A stretch of DNA of 64,000 bases from the NCBI GenBank assembly GCA_944415425.1, contig CALYBP010000004.1, positions 1-64,000 on the forward strand, read 5' to 3'. Shown piece after piece: positions 44,002-52,014 of the stretch. Source of the DNA: an uncultured Ruminococcus sp. Lineage in GTDB: Bacteria; Bacillota; Clostridia; Oscillospirales; Acutalibacteraceae. Position 1 is the first letter of the stretch. Each line of letters opens with the position of its first letter. The position numbers were made by a program, and so were the translations under genes. The notes under the pieces were generated by a model. It was not told the DNA's origin. It did no database searches and was given only the letters and a program-made list of their open reading frames with translations.

Positions 44002-45480
44002 ATGGAAGAGAGAAATGTTTATCAGGATATTTCCAGACGAACCGACGGAGACGTTTATATCGGCGTAGTGGGACCCGTAAGAACAGGTAAATCAACATTT
44101 ATAAAACGCTTTATGGATACGCTTGTGCTTCCGAATATTAAGGATGAGAGCATATACAGAAGAACGGTCGATGAACTTCCCCAATCCTCAGCCGGCAGAA
44201 CGATAATGACAACAGAGCCGAAGTTTATCCCCGAAGAATCGGTAGAAATAAATCTTGGTGGTAATACAACCTTTAAGGTGCGTATGATAGACTGCGTAGG
44301 CTATATTGTTGACAGCGCCATAGGATACAGCGAAGAAGATATGCCGAGAATGGTTAAGACGCCGTGGTTTGACAAGGAAATTCCGTTTGACGACGCCGCC
44401 GAAATCGGCACAAAAAAGGTTATAACCGATCATTCCACAATAGGTCTTGTGATTACGACAGACGGTTCTTTCAGCGAAATTCCCAGAGAGGATTATGTCG
44501 AGAGTGAACAGAGGGTAATCAATGAGCTTAAAGAAATCAACAAGCCTTTTATCGTTCTTCTCAATTCCATAGACCCCGAGGCGGAGCATACGGTAGCTTT
44601 GGCGGCTGAAATGTCAAAGCAGTACGGTGTGCCTGTACTGCCTGTAAGCTGTATGGAGCTAAGCGAAAACGAGATAAAAAGAGTGCTTGCACAGCTCTTG
44701 TTTGAATTTCCGATAAAGGAAATTAAGGTTGATATACCTCGCTGGGTTGTAAAGCTTGACAAAGAGCATTGGCTGAAAGCTGAGATTTTCAAGTCAATAA
44801 AGGAATCTGCCAAAAGCATTGAAAAAATTCGTGAGGTTCAGCAAACGATTCACGAGCTTTCACAATGCGAATATATAAATACTGCGCAGCTTACAAACCT
44901 TGATCTGGGCAGAGGGATCGCGACGATTTCCCTCGGAATAGATTCAGCTCTGTTTTACAAGGTGCTTTCCGAACAGACCGAGATAGAAATCAAAGACGAA
45001 TTTGAACTGCTTGAATGTATCAATAAGCTATCAAAGAAGCAGAAAGAGTTTGACAAAATCGCTCAGGCATACGAGCAGGTTCAGGAAACGGGATACGGAA
45101 TCGTTATGCCAACAATCGACGAGCTATCCCTTGAAGAACCGCAGATTATCAAGCAGAGCGGAAAGTACGGAATACGGCTCAAAGCAAGTGCTCCGTCTAT
45201 CCATATGATGAAAATCGAAACAAAAACCGAGGTTACACCGATAGTCGGTTCCGAACAGCAGTCGGAGGAGCTTGTGTCATATCTGTTAAAGGAGTTTGAG
45301 GAGAATCCCGAAAAGATATGGGAGAGCAATATCTTCGGCAAATCGGTTCACGAGCTTGTAAACGAAGGCCTGCACAATAAGCTTTACAGAATGCCGTCTG
45401 ACGCAAGAAGAAGGATAGGGGAAACCATTGAAAAAATAATCAACGACGGCTGTAACGGCTTGATATGCATAATAATTTAA
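44002..45480 (+). CDS. spoIVA: Stage IV sporulation protein A, SpoIVA
   Basis: SpoIVA is the ATPase that polymerises on the forespore surface as the coat base. 492 residues, as in Bacillus. The TRAFAC-type N-terminal domain has Walker A GPVRTGKST (24-32), the switch TTEPKFIPE, Walker B-like MIDCVGY and the DHSTIGL/TTDG segment. A long helical middle part is followed by the conserved C-terminus with ESNIFGKSVHELVNEGL. AGGAGG precedes the ATG. It is coupled to the sipL-like gene. The platform needs SpoVM, also encoded here. Confidence 0.96.
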   Translation: MEERNVYQDISRRTDGDVYIGVVGPVRTGKSTFIKRFMDTLVLPNIKDESIYRRTVDELPQSSAGRTIMTTEPKFIPEESVEINLGGNTTFKVRMIDCVGYIVDSAIGYSEEDMPRMVKTPWFDKEIPFDDAAEIGTKKVITDHSTIGLVITTDGSFSEIPREDYVESEQRVINELKEINKPFIVLLNSIDPEAEHTVALAAEMSKQYGVPVLPVSCMELSENEIKRVLAQLLFEFPIKEIKVDIPRWVVKLDKEHWLKAEIFKSIKESAKSIEKIREVQQTIHELSQCEYINTAQLTNLDLGRGIATISLGIDSALFYKVLSEQTEIEIKDEFELLECINKLSKKQKEFDKIAQAYEQVQETGYGIVMPTIDELSLEEPQIIKQSGKYGIRLKASAPSIHMMKIETKTEVTPIVGSEQQSEELVSYLLKEFEENPEKIWESNIFGKSVHELVNEGLHNKLYRMPSDARRRIGETIEKIINDGCNGLICIII

Positions 45481-45544
45481 TCTACTTCAAATTGGTAGAA
45501 ATTATTTTGCGGTGCATTAAATTTAATAAATTGTTCTTAAAAAA

Positions 45545-45580
45545 TAAAGTGCTGTTGCAAAGTTTGCAGCAGCACTTTTA
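45545..45580. terminator. Bidirectional terminator between spoIVA and thiC
   Basis: AAAGTGCTGTTGC pairs with GCAGCAGCACTTTT (one mismatch), with A and T runs at both ends. Serves both convergent units. Confidence 0.85.
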
Positions 45581-45603
45581 ATACTATTAGTTCTAATAAA
45601 AAA

Positions 45604-46908
45604 TTACAATATATCAATATGTTCACCGTTTAGTGCCTTGTTCATACTCCTTACGGCACAAAACTTTCCGCACATCGAGCAGGTGTCGTCGTGTTCGGGC
45701 TTTCGGTCATCTCTGATTTTTTTAGCGGTTTCGGGATCTATTGCACATTCCCATTGTGCCTCCCAGTCAAGCTTGCGCCTTGCGTCTGCCATCTTGTCGT
45801 CAATATCTCTTGCGCCTCTTACGCCTTTTGCAATATCTGCCGCGTGTGCCGCAATTTTTGAAGCAATAATGCCTTGTTTAACGTCTTCGACATTCGGCAG
45901 GGCAAGATGCTCGGCAGGGGTAACATAGCACAAAAATGCCGCACCCGAAGCAGCGGCAATCGCACCGCCGATAGCTGATGTAATGTGGTCATAGCCCGGT
46001 GCAATATCCGTTACAAGCGGTCCGAGCACATAAAAAGGCGCGCCGCCGCAAATTGTGCTTTGCAGCTTCATATTTGCCTCGATCTGATCCATCGGCATAT
46101 GACCCGGACCCTCTACCATAACCTGAACATCCTTTGCCCATGCACGCTTTGTAAGCTCTCCGAGGCGTACAAGCTCTTCAATCTGACAAACATCGCTTGC
46201 GTCGGCAAGACATCCGGGACGGCAGGCGTCACCAAGTGAGATTGTTACATCATATTCGCGGCAAATATCGAGAATTTCGTCATAGTATTCATAAAACGGA
46301 TTTTCGTTTCCAGTCATACACATCCATGCAAATACAAGAGAACCGCCGCGGGAAACAATGTTCATTTTCCTTTTGTGCTTTTTAATTTGCTCTATTGTTT
46401 TTCTTGTAATTCCGCAGTGAAGCGTCACAAAGTCAACGCCGTCTTCTGCGTGAAGTCTTACAACATCTATAAAATCCTGTGCAGTTAAGGTGTCAAGGTC
46501 GCGCTGATAATGTATAACGGAATCGTAAACAGGTACCGTGCCTATCATTGCGGGACATTCGCTTGTCAGCTTTCTTCTAAACGGAATTGTATCGCCGTGA
46601 GAAGATAAATCCATAATGGCGTGAGCGCCCATATTAACGGCTTCCATAACCTTTTGCATTTCAATGTTATAATCCTTACAGTCGCGCGAAACACCGAGAT
46701 TAACATTGATTTTGGTTGTGAGCATAGAGCCGACTCCCTGCGGGTCAATGCAGGTGTGGCGTTTGTTTGCACAAATAGCAACCTTGCCCTGTGCCACGAG
46801 GGGCATAAGCTCTTCCACCGTCATTTTTTCTTTTTTTGCAACCGCCTCAAGCTCCTTTGTAACAATTCCCTTTTTGGCAGCTTCCATTTGTGTAGTGTAT
46901 TCTCTCAT
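45604..46908 (-). CDS. thiC: Phosphomethylpyrimidine synthase ThiC
   Basis: ThiC is the radical SAM enzyme that rearranges aminoimidazole ribotide to HMP phosphate. From the ATG at 46908 it has 434 residues, the short anaerobe form. [19 protein letters not shown] and [12 protein letters not shown] are family blocks. The C-terminal cluster motif reads CSMCGKFC, CxxC then three residues to the last Cys, where the textbook form has four. The start lies 5 bases after thiD. It is the last gene of the riboswitch-controlled operon. Confidence 0.95.
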   Translation of the reverse strand: MREYTTQMEAAKKGIVTKELEAVAKKEKMTVEELMPLVAQGKVAICANKRHTCIDPQGVGSMLTTKINVNLGVSRDCKDYNIEMQKVMEAVNMGAHAIMDLSSHGDTIPFRRKLTSECPAMIGTVPVYDSVIHYQRDLDTLTAQDFIDVVRLHAEDGVDFVTLHCGITRKTIEQIKKHKRKMNIVSRGGSLVFAWMCMTGNENPFYEYYDEILDICREYDVTISLGDACRPGCLADASDVCQIEELVRLGELTKRAWAKDVQVMVEGPGHMPMDQIEANMKLQSTICGGAPFYVLGPLVTDIAPGYDHITSAIGGAIAAASGAAFLCYVTPAEHLALPNVEDVKQGIIASKIAAHAADIAKGVRGARDIDDKMADARRKLDWEAQWECAIDPETAKKIRDDRKPEHDDTCSMCGKFCAVRSMNKALNGEHIDIL

Positions 46909-46912
46909 TTTA

Positions 46913-47725
46913 TCAGACCTCTCCTTGTAAGATTTTATAGTTATGTGCAAGCGGCCCGCTTCCGTGTCCGAGATTCAGTCCTGCTTTTATCGCACCTGTA
47001 AGATATTCTTTTGCAAGTTTTACTGCGTTTTCCATGCCTTCTCCCAGAGCCAAATAGCTTGCAATAGCGCTTGAAAGCGTACAGCCCGTGCCGTGAGTGT
47101 TTGCATTATTTACCTTTTGACCTTCGTACCAAATAATTTTTCCGTTATAAAACAATACGTCGTTTGAATCCTCTATGCTGTGACCGCCCTTGCAAAGCAC
47201 CGAACAGCCGTATTTTTTGCCTATAATCTTGCAAACCTGTTCCATATCGGCTTTGTTATGTATTGAAATACCCGAAAGTATTTCCGCCTCGGGAATATTC
47301 GGAGTGATTAAATCGGCAACGGGGAAAAGTAATTCTTTTAAAGAATTAACAGCTTCCTCCTTAATGAGCCTTGAACCGCTTGTCGATACCATAACGGGGT
47401 CAACGACGATGTTTTTTGCACCGTATTTTTTAAGTGAGTCGGCAATCACTTTGATTATTCCTGTATCCGAAATCATTCCCGTTTTTACGGCGTCTGGAAA
47501 TATATCGCTGAAAATACAGTCAAGCTGTTTTTGTAAAAACGCTGGGGATACTTCCAAAATGTCTGTTACACCTAAGGTGTTTTGCGCGGTCAGAGCGGTT
47601 ATCGCACTCATACCGTAAACACCTAAACAGCACATTGTTTTAAGGTCGGCCTGTATTCCTGCACCACCGCTTGAGTCGCTTCCCGCAATGGTCAAAGCCG
47701 TTTTCATTTTGAGGTTATTTTCCAT
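46913..47725 (-). CDS. thiD: HMP/HMP-P kinase ThiD
   Basis: ThiD phosphorylates HMP and HMP phosphate to HMP pyrophosphate. 270 residues of the ribokinase fold. [19 protein letters not shown] is the N-terminal substrate site, [11 protein letters not shown] and [12 protein letters not shown] follow, and the anion hole and catalytic Asp lie in [14 protein letters not shown]. It overlaps the thiE-containing gene by 11 bases. Confidence 0.95.
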   Translation of the reverse strand: MENNLKMKTALTIAGSDSSGGAGIQADLKTMCCLGVYGMSAITALTAQNTLGVTDILEVSPAFLQKQLDCIFSDIFPDAVKTGMISDTGIIKVIADSLKKYGAKNIVVDPVMVSTSGSRLIKEEAVNSLKELLFPVADLITPNIPEAEILSGISIHNKADMEQVCKIIGKKYGCSVLCKGGHSIEDSNDVLFYNGKIIWYEGQKVNNANTHGTGCTLSSAIASYLALGEGMENAVKLAKEYLTGAIKAGLNLGHGSGPLAHNYKILQGEV

Positions 47726-48962
47726 TTATAATCTCCTCAATTTTTCGTCTTAATTCTAATGTAGAATTATAAATGTCTTTTTCCGCAAAAATTCCGCTCA
47801 CAACAGCTACACCCGCAATTTTTGTGCCCTTTAGCTTTAAGATGTTGTCTCTTGTGATGCCGCCGATAGCCGTAACGGGAATGTTGACGCTGCCGCAAAT
47901 TTCATTGAGCGTTTCAATGCTCATCTTTACGGCGTCGCTCTTTGTGCTTGTCCCGAAAACCGCTCCGCTTCCGACGTAATCGGCACCGCTTTCTTGTGCG
48001 ATAACGGCTTGTTCTCTGCTTCTTGCCGTAGCGCCGATGATTTTGGAATTTCCGAGTATATCTCTTGCTTTTTCTATATCCATATCGCCCTGTCCGAGAT
48101 GTACTCCTTCAGCGTCAACAGCTTTTGCAACATCAACATTATCGTTTATTATAAGCGGCACATTGTAAAGCCTGCAAAGAGAATGAATTTTTTGCGCTTC
48201 CTCGCAAAATTTATCAAATTCAAGTTCTTTTTCACGAAGCTGTACAAGCGTCGCACCTCCCCTCAGCGCCTTTTCAACATCTTCTTCAAGCGCTCTGCCG
48301 CCAAGCCAGTGCCTGTCTGTAACTGCGTAAAGCAAATATTTGTGTCTGTCGTTTTTCATCGCATAATTATCCTTTATTTTTTTTACAAGCTCTTGCGGGT
48401 TGTCGCTTCTCATAAGTGACGACATAACGCATACACCGCGGAAATTGTCTTTTTGTACTTTTGATAATTCCAAAACAGAATTATCATTGATTCCGCCTAT
48501 TGCGTAAACGGGTATGCTTACACAGGAACAAGTTTCATTTAAGAATTTAATTCCTCTCGGCTCAAGTCCTTTTTTGCAGTCGGTAGCAAAAATATGACCT
48601 GCGATAACATAATCTGCACCTTTTTTTTCAGCGAGAACAGCGTCATCTGTTGAATGTACGGAAGTACCGACTTGCATAAAACCCTTTAAACTTCCTGAAA
48701 GTGTTATAAACTTTGAAAAGGGAAGATGAATGTACGGTATTTCAAGCTTTAGAGCAACATCCAAAAAGTTGTGAATAACTAGCTTTTTGCCGTATTTTCG
48801 GCAGATTTTCTGCACCTTTTTAGCAAGCAAAAAATATTCGTCTTCGTTTAAGTCTTTTTCACGCAGGATTATTGCCTCAACAGCGCTTTTTGCGATGTCT
48901 TCTATTGATTTAAAAAAATCCCTGCTGTCAGCCCTCGATGTAACACTTATAACATTAAACAT
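47715..48962 (-). CDS. thiE: TenI-ThiE fusion (thiazole tautomerase + thiamine phosphate synthase)
   Basis: 415 residues, twice the usual ThiE length. The N-terminal half (~1-200) is TenI-like: VGTSVHSTDDAVLAEKKGAD and AGHIFATDCKKGLEPRG match B. subtilis TenI closely, including the catalytic His in GH-F. TenI aromatises the thiazole made by ThiG. The C-terminal half (~208-415) is ThiE: YAVTDRHWLGG, LVQLREKEL, INDNVDVAKAVDAEGVHLGQGD and VGSGAVFGTSTKSDA; it joins thiazole phosphate and HMP pyrophosphate. The fusion places consecutive pathway steps in one chain. It overlaps thiH by 8 bases. Confidence 0.9.
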   Translation of the reverse strand: MFNVISVTSRADSRDFFKSIEDIAKSAVEAIILREKDLNEDEYFLLAKKVQKICRKYGKKLVIHNFLDVALKLEIPYIHLPFSKFITLSGSLKGFMQVGTSVHSTDDAVLAEKKGADYVIAGHIFATDCKKGLEPRGIKFLNETCSCVSIPVYAIGGINDNSVLELSKVQKDNFRGVCVMSSLMRSDNPQELVKKIKDNYAMKNDRHKYLLYAVTDRHWLGGRALEEDVEKALRGGATLVQLREKELEFDKFCEEAQKIHSLCRLYNVPLIINDNVDVAKAVDAEGVHLGQGDMDIEKARDILGNSKIIGATARSREQAVIAQESGADYVGSGAVFGTSTKSDAVKMSIETLNEICGSVNIPVTAIGGITRDNILKLKGTKIAGVAVVSGIFAEKDIYNSTLELRRKIEEIINGK

Positions 48963-50109
48963 AGATGTAATCGCTCATAACAGGCTGCATTCCGTTTTTG
49001 CAAAGTGCGTCATACACCTGTTTTACATTTCTCGAGTCTGATATTTCAAACTGCTCGTCACCCTTTTTTTCGCCGTCTGAATGTCCGCCGATTCCTACAT
49101 CAACACCGGCTGAAATTTTAGTAGCGGCAATTTGTACAATGTTATCACGAAAACGCTGACATTCACGGGTGGAAATCGTAATGCTTGCAAACGGCATAAA
49201 CAGTCTGTAAGCACAGATAACCTGCAATAGCTGAGGCTCGTGAACATCCTTGGGATTGATTTTATCGTTGTTGATTATCGGTCTTAAACGTGGGCATGAA
49301 AACGCAATCTCTGCGTGAGGATATTTACGCTGAATAAGATAGGCGTGCATACCTGTCGCAAATGCGTCCTTTCTGAAATCGGAAAGTCCCAAAAGTGCGG
49401 CAAAGCCAACACCTCTCATTCCGCCCATTAACGCACGCTCCTGCGTTTCAAGACGATAGGGGAAGACCCTCTTGTGACCTGCAAGATGCAAAGTTTCGTA
49501 CTTGTCGGAATTATATGTTTCCTGAAACACGGTTACATAATCGGCGCCGCATTTTTGAATGTAGCTGTATTCGTCGCTGTTCATGGGATAAACTTCAAGT
49601 CCCACTACCTTAAAATATTTTCTTGCGATTTTGCAGGCTTCGCCTATGTATTCCACATTGCTCATTTTTTTGCTTTCACCCGTCAGCAACAGCACTTCCT
49701 GCAAGCCTGTTTTTGCAATTGCCTGCATTTCCTTTTCAATTTCTTCGTAATTGAGCTTTGCACGGTGAATTTTGTTGTGACAGTTGAATCCGCAGTAAAT
49801 GCAGTAGTTTTCGCAGTAATTTGATATATACAGCGGTGTAAACATATTGATAGAGTTGCCGAAGTGCTTTCTTGTCTCAAGTCTTGCCTGCTGCGCAATT
49901 TCCTCCAAAAACGGCAGGGCGGCAGGGGAGAGAAGAGCCTTGAAGTCCTCTTCTGTTTTGGTTTCGTGTTCAAGAGCGACCTTTACATCCTCCGCTGTAT
50001 ATTTTGCAGGGTCATATGCGTTCATTTCCGCAATGACCCTGTCTTTAATGTCAGAGTCTATCTGTTCCATATCGGGAAGATACTCCATATGATTAGTTCT
50101 TTGTTCCAT
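48955..50109 (-). CDS. thiH: 2-iminoacetate synthase ThiH
   Basis: ThiH cleaves tyrosine to dehydroglycine for the thiazole ring in anaerobes, in place of the oxygen-dependent ThiO. 384 residues from the ATG at 50109 (GAGG 9 bases upstream). The radical SAM cluster motif is CENYCIYCGF (CxxxCxxC, ~77-84). LLTGESKKMS, GLEVYPMNSDEY and FQETYNSDKYE are family blocks. thiG stops 11 bases before this start. Confidence 0.95.
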   Translation of the reverse strand: MEQRTNHMEYLPDMEQIDSDIKDRVIAEMNAYDPAKYTAEDVKVALEHETKTEEDFKALLSPAALPFLEEIAQQARLETRKHFGNSINMFTPLYISNYCENYCIYCGFNCHNKIHRAKLNYEEIEKEMQAIAKTGLQEVLLLTGESKKMSNVEYIGEACKIARKYFKVVGLEVYPMNSDEYSYIQKCGADYVTVFQETYNSDKYETLHLAGHKRVFPYRLETQERALMGGMRGVGFAALLGLSDFRKDAFATGMHAYLIQRKYPHAEIAFSCPRLRPIINNDKINPKDVHEPQLLQVICAYRLFMPFASITISTRECQRFRDNIVQIAATKISAGVDVGIGGHSDGEKKGDEQFEISDSRNVKQVYDALCKNGMQPVMSDYIYV

Positions 50110-50120
50110 TGTTAATAACC

Positions 50121-50891
50121 TCAATTCTCAAGAAATCCCGTAAGAGGAGAGGAAGCGCTGGCGCCGTTTTCAATAACTCTGCCGAGTCCGGCAAGATATG
50201 CCTGTCTGCCAGCTTCGATTGCCTTTTTGAATGCTTCCGCCATTTGCACAATGTCTCCGGCAGTAGCAATAGCCGTGTTTGCCATTACAGCCGCAGCGCC
50301 CATCTCCATTGCCTCGCACGCCTGCGACGGTTTGCCGATTCCGGCGTCAACAATTATCGGCAAATCAATTTCATCAATCAAAATTTTGATAAATTCTTTT
50401 GTGCAAATACCCTTGTTTGAGCCGATAGGTGCACCGAGCGGCATTATAGTGGCCGCACCTGCGTCACGCAGACTTCTGGCAACATTTAAGTCGGGATACA
50501 TATAAGGCATAACAACAAAGCCTTCTTTTGCAAGAATTTCCGTAGCTTTGATGGTTTCATAGTTGTCGGGCAAAAGGTATTTTGAGTCCCTGATAACCTC
50601 TATTTTAATAAAATCACCGCAGCCGACTTCTCTTGCAAGTCTTGCAATTCTAACGGCTTCATCTGCGTTTCTTGCTCCCGACGTATTGGGCAGAAGAGTT
50701 ACATTTTTCGGAATATAGTCAAGTATATTTGCCACATTTCCCGTAGCCGCTCTGCGAAGCGCAAGTGTGATAATCTCTGCTCCCGCGTTCTCAACTGCCG
50801 CTTTAATAAGGTCGAGCGAATATTTGCCCGAGCCTAAAATAAATCTTGAATTAAATTCGTGACCGCCTATAATCAGCTTGTCGTTTTCCAT
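50121..50891 (-). CDS. thiG: Thiazole synthase ThiG
   Basis: ThiG forms thiazole phosphate from DXP, dehydroglycine and the ThiS thiocarboxylate. 256 residues from the ATG at 50891 (AGGAAGT upstream). TIM barrel with [12 protein letters not shown], the imine-forming Lys in DFIKIEVI, and the phosphate sites [19 protein letters not shown] and [12 protein letters not shown]. The C-terminus ends SPLTGFL, as in the family. Confidence 0.96.
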   Translation of the reverse strand: MENDKLIIGGHEFNSRFILGSGKYSLDLIKAAVENAGAEIITLALRRAATGNVANILDYIPKNVTLLPNTSGARNADEAVRIARLAREVGCGDFIKIEVIRDSKYLLPDNYETIKATEILAKEGFVVMPYMYPDLNVARSLRDAGAATIMPLGAPIGSNKGICTKEFIKILIDEIDLPIIVDAGIGKPSQACEAMEMGAAAVMANTAIATAGDIVQMAEAFKKAIEAGRQAYLAGLGRVIENGASASSPLTGFLEN

Positions 50892-50904
50892 TTTATTACT
50901 TCCT

Positions 50905-51549
50905 TTACACATCATATTTTTCGAGAATTAACCTTAAAATTGTATTTGCTTGATGGGCAGCACATAATGTAACTCTCGGTGACATCAGACCGTTGCCCTC
51001 TACGGCACCGCTTTTTTCGTCGCCGCAAATATAAAAACGGTCTGAAATTTTCCTTGTTATAATCGTATTTGACTTTTCGTATCCCGCCATGCCAGACGCG
51101 GCAACAATACAGGCGTCCTTTCTCTTTTCAAGAATGTGATTTACAAGCATCGCTTTGCTGTCGGGATTATCAAAGGCTTCGCAGATGATTCTGTCGTTTT
51201 TGAAAAGAGCGTCGATGTTTTCTTCACTCACCTTAACGCAGTCGCAAATCAAATCAATATAAGGATTGATTCTCTGAATTTCATCTTTGATTGCCTCTGT
51301 TTTGTACATATCAAGATGAGAGATAAAGTATTGCTGACGGTTTATATTGCTCAGTTCAACCCTGTCAAAATCAATAAGGTGAAGTGTTCCGACTCCCGCC
51401 CTTGCAAGCATCAGCGAGATATTTGAGCCAAGCCCGCCCAGCCCCGCAATCGCTACTCTTGAGTTTTTGAGTTTTTCAAAAACTTCATCGGTGTGCCTCA
51501 TACGCAGAACAGAATCAATCTCGCTTTGACTCGGAATTTTATTGTTCAT
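50905..51549 (-). CDS. thiF: ThiS adenylyltransferase ThiF
   Basis: E1-like enzyme that adenylates the ThiS C-terminus. 214 residues from the ATG at 51549, 6 bases after GGAGG. The nucleotide loop is [19 protein letters not shown] (~36), with [15 protein letters not shown] next and the conserved Arg/Lys. The zinc Cys pairs of larger E1-like enzymes are lacking, as in the short clostridial thiF group. It starts 3 bases after thiS. Confidence 0.93.
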   Translation of the reverse strand: MNNKIPSQSEIDSVLRMRHTDEVFEKLKNSRVAIAGLGGLGSNISLMLARAGVGTLHLIDFDRVELSNINRQQYFISHLDMYKTEAIKDEIQRINPYIDLICDCVKVSEENIDALFKNDRIICEAFDNPDSKAMLVNHILEKRKDACIVAASGMAGYEKSNTIITRKISDRFYICGDEKSGAVEGNGLMSPRVTLCAAHQANTILRLILEKYDV

Positions 51550-51551
51550 AA

Positions 51552-51746
51552 TCATCCTCCGCCTACGAAATTTACAATTTCTACTCTGTCGCCGTCACTT
51601 AAAACGGTTTTGTCATATTTGTCTTTAGGCAAAATTTCACCGTTTAATTCAACTGCGATTCTGGTAAAAGCAAGGTTATTTTCAGACAAATATTCTGACA
51701 GTTTAATTTCACTTTTATCAAAAGCGTTACCGTTAATATATATCAA
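51552..51746 (-). CDS. thiS: Sulfur carrier protein ThiS
   Basis: 64 residues from the TTG at 51746, with GGAGGG 6 bases upstream. A longer frame reaching 51905 runs through the terminator and riboswitch and is not coding. Ubiquitin-like fold (IYINGNAFD opening, AVELNGEILPKDKYD), ending in VGGG-stop; the terminal Gly-Gly becomes the thiocarboxylate that supplies sulfur to the thiazole. First gene of the thi operon. Confidence 0.93.
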   Translation of the reverse strand: MIYINGNAFDKSEIKLSEYLSENNLAFTRIAVELNGEILPKDKYDKTVLSDGDRVEIVNFVGGG

Positions 51747-51761
51747 AAAAATCCCTCCAAA

Positions 51762-51793
51762 CAAAAACGAAGTATGCCGAAAGACACACTCCG
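51762..51793 (-). terminator. TPP riboswitch terminator
   Basis: On the minus strand CGGAGTGTG (51793-51785) pairs with CATACTTCG (51776-51768), all nine positions paired counting two G-U. Five T follow. It lies between the aptamer and thiS. Confidence 0.8.
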
Positions 51794-51808
51794 CTAAAAT
51801 CAGTTTTG

Positions 51809-51896
51809 TCCCTACGCTGGCATTATCCAAATCAGGTATTACGGTCGAAATGTCAATCCATTTCCTCTCAGCCCTCTTGAGCTCCCGTTTATATTC
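51809..51896 (-). promoter_or_regulatory. TPP riboswitch aptamer (THI element)
   Basis: The minus strand reads GGGAGC, then GGGCTGAGAGGA, and later CCTGATTTGGATAATGCCAGCG and GTAGGGA: the conserved pyrimidine-sensor and pyrophosphate-sensor cores of the TPP aptamer. Binding of thiamine pyrophosphate should favour the terminator directly downstream and reduce expression of the whole thi operon. Confidence 0.96.
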
Positions 51897-51906
51897 ACTT
51901 AACATT

Positions 51907-51935
51907 AGTATATATCTCTTTATTTGAAAAGTAAA
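51907..51935 (-). promoter_or_regulatory. Promoter of thi operon
   Basis: On the minus strand TTTACT (51935-51930) and TATACT (51912-51907) with a 17-base spacer, just upstream of the aptamer. Confidence 0.75.
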
Positions 51936-52014
51936 TACCTTTTGATAAAAATTTCGTGCATTTATATATCATTTGTGATATAATTCAAATTATAAAATTT
52001 ACGAGGAGAAAATA

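Noticed and set aside
51747-51905. Long N-terminal extension of thiS
   Set aside because: It runs through the TPP aptamer and terminator; ThiS is about 65 residues and the TTG at 51746 has a good site.
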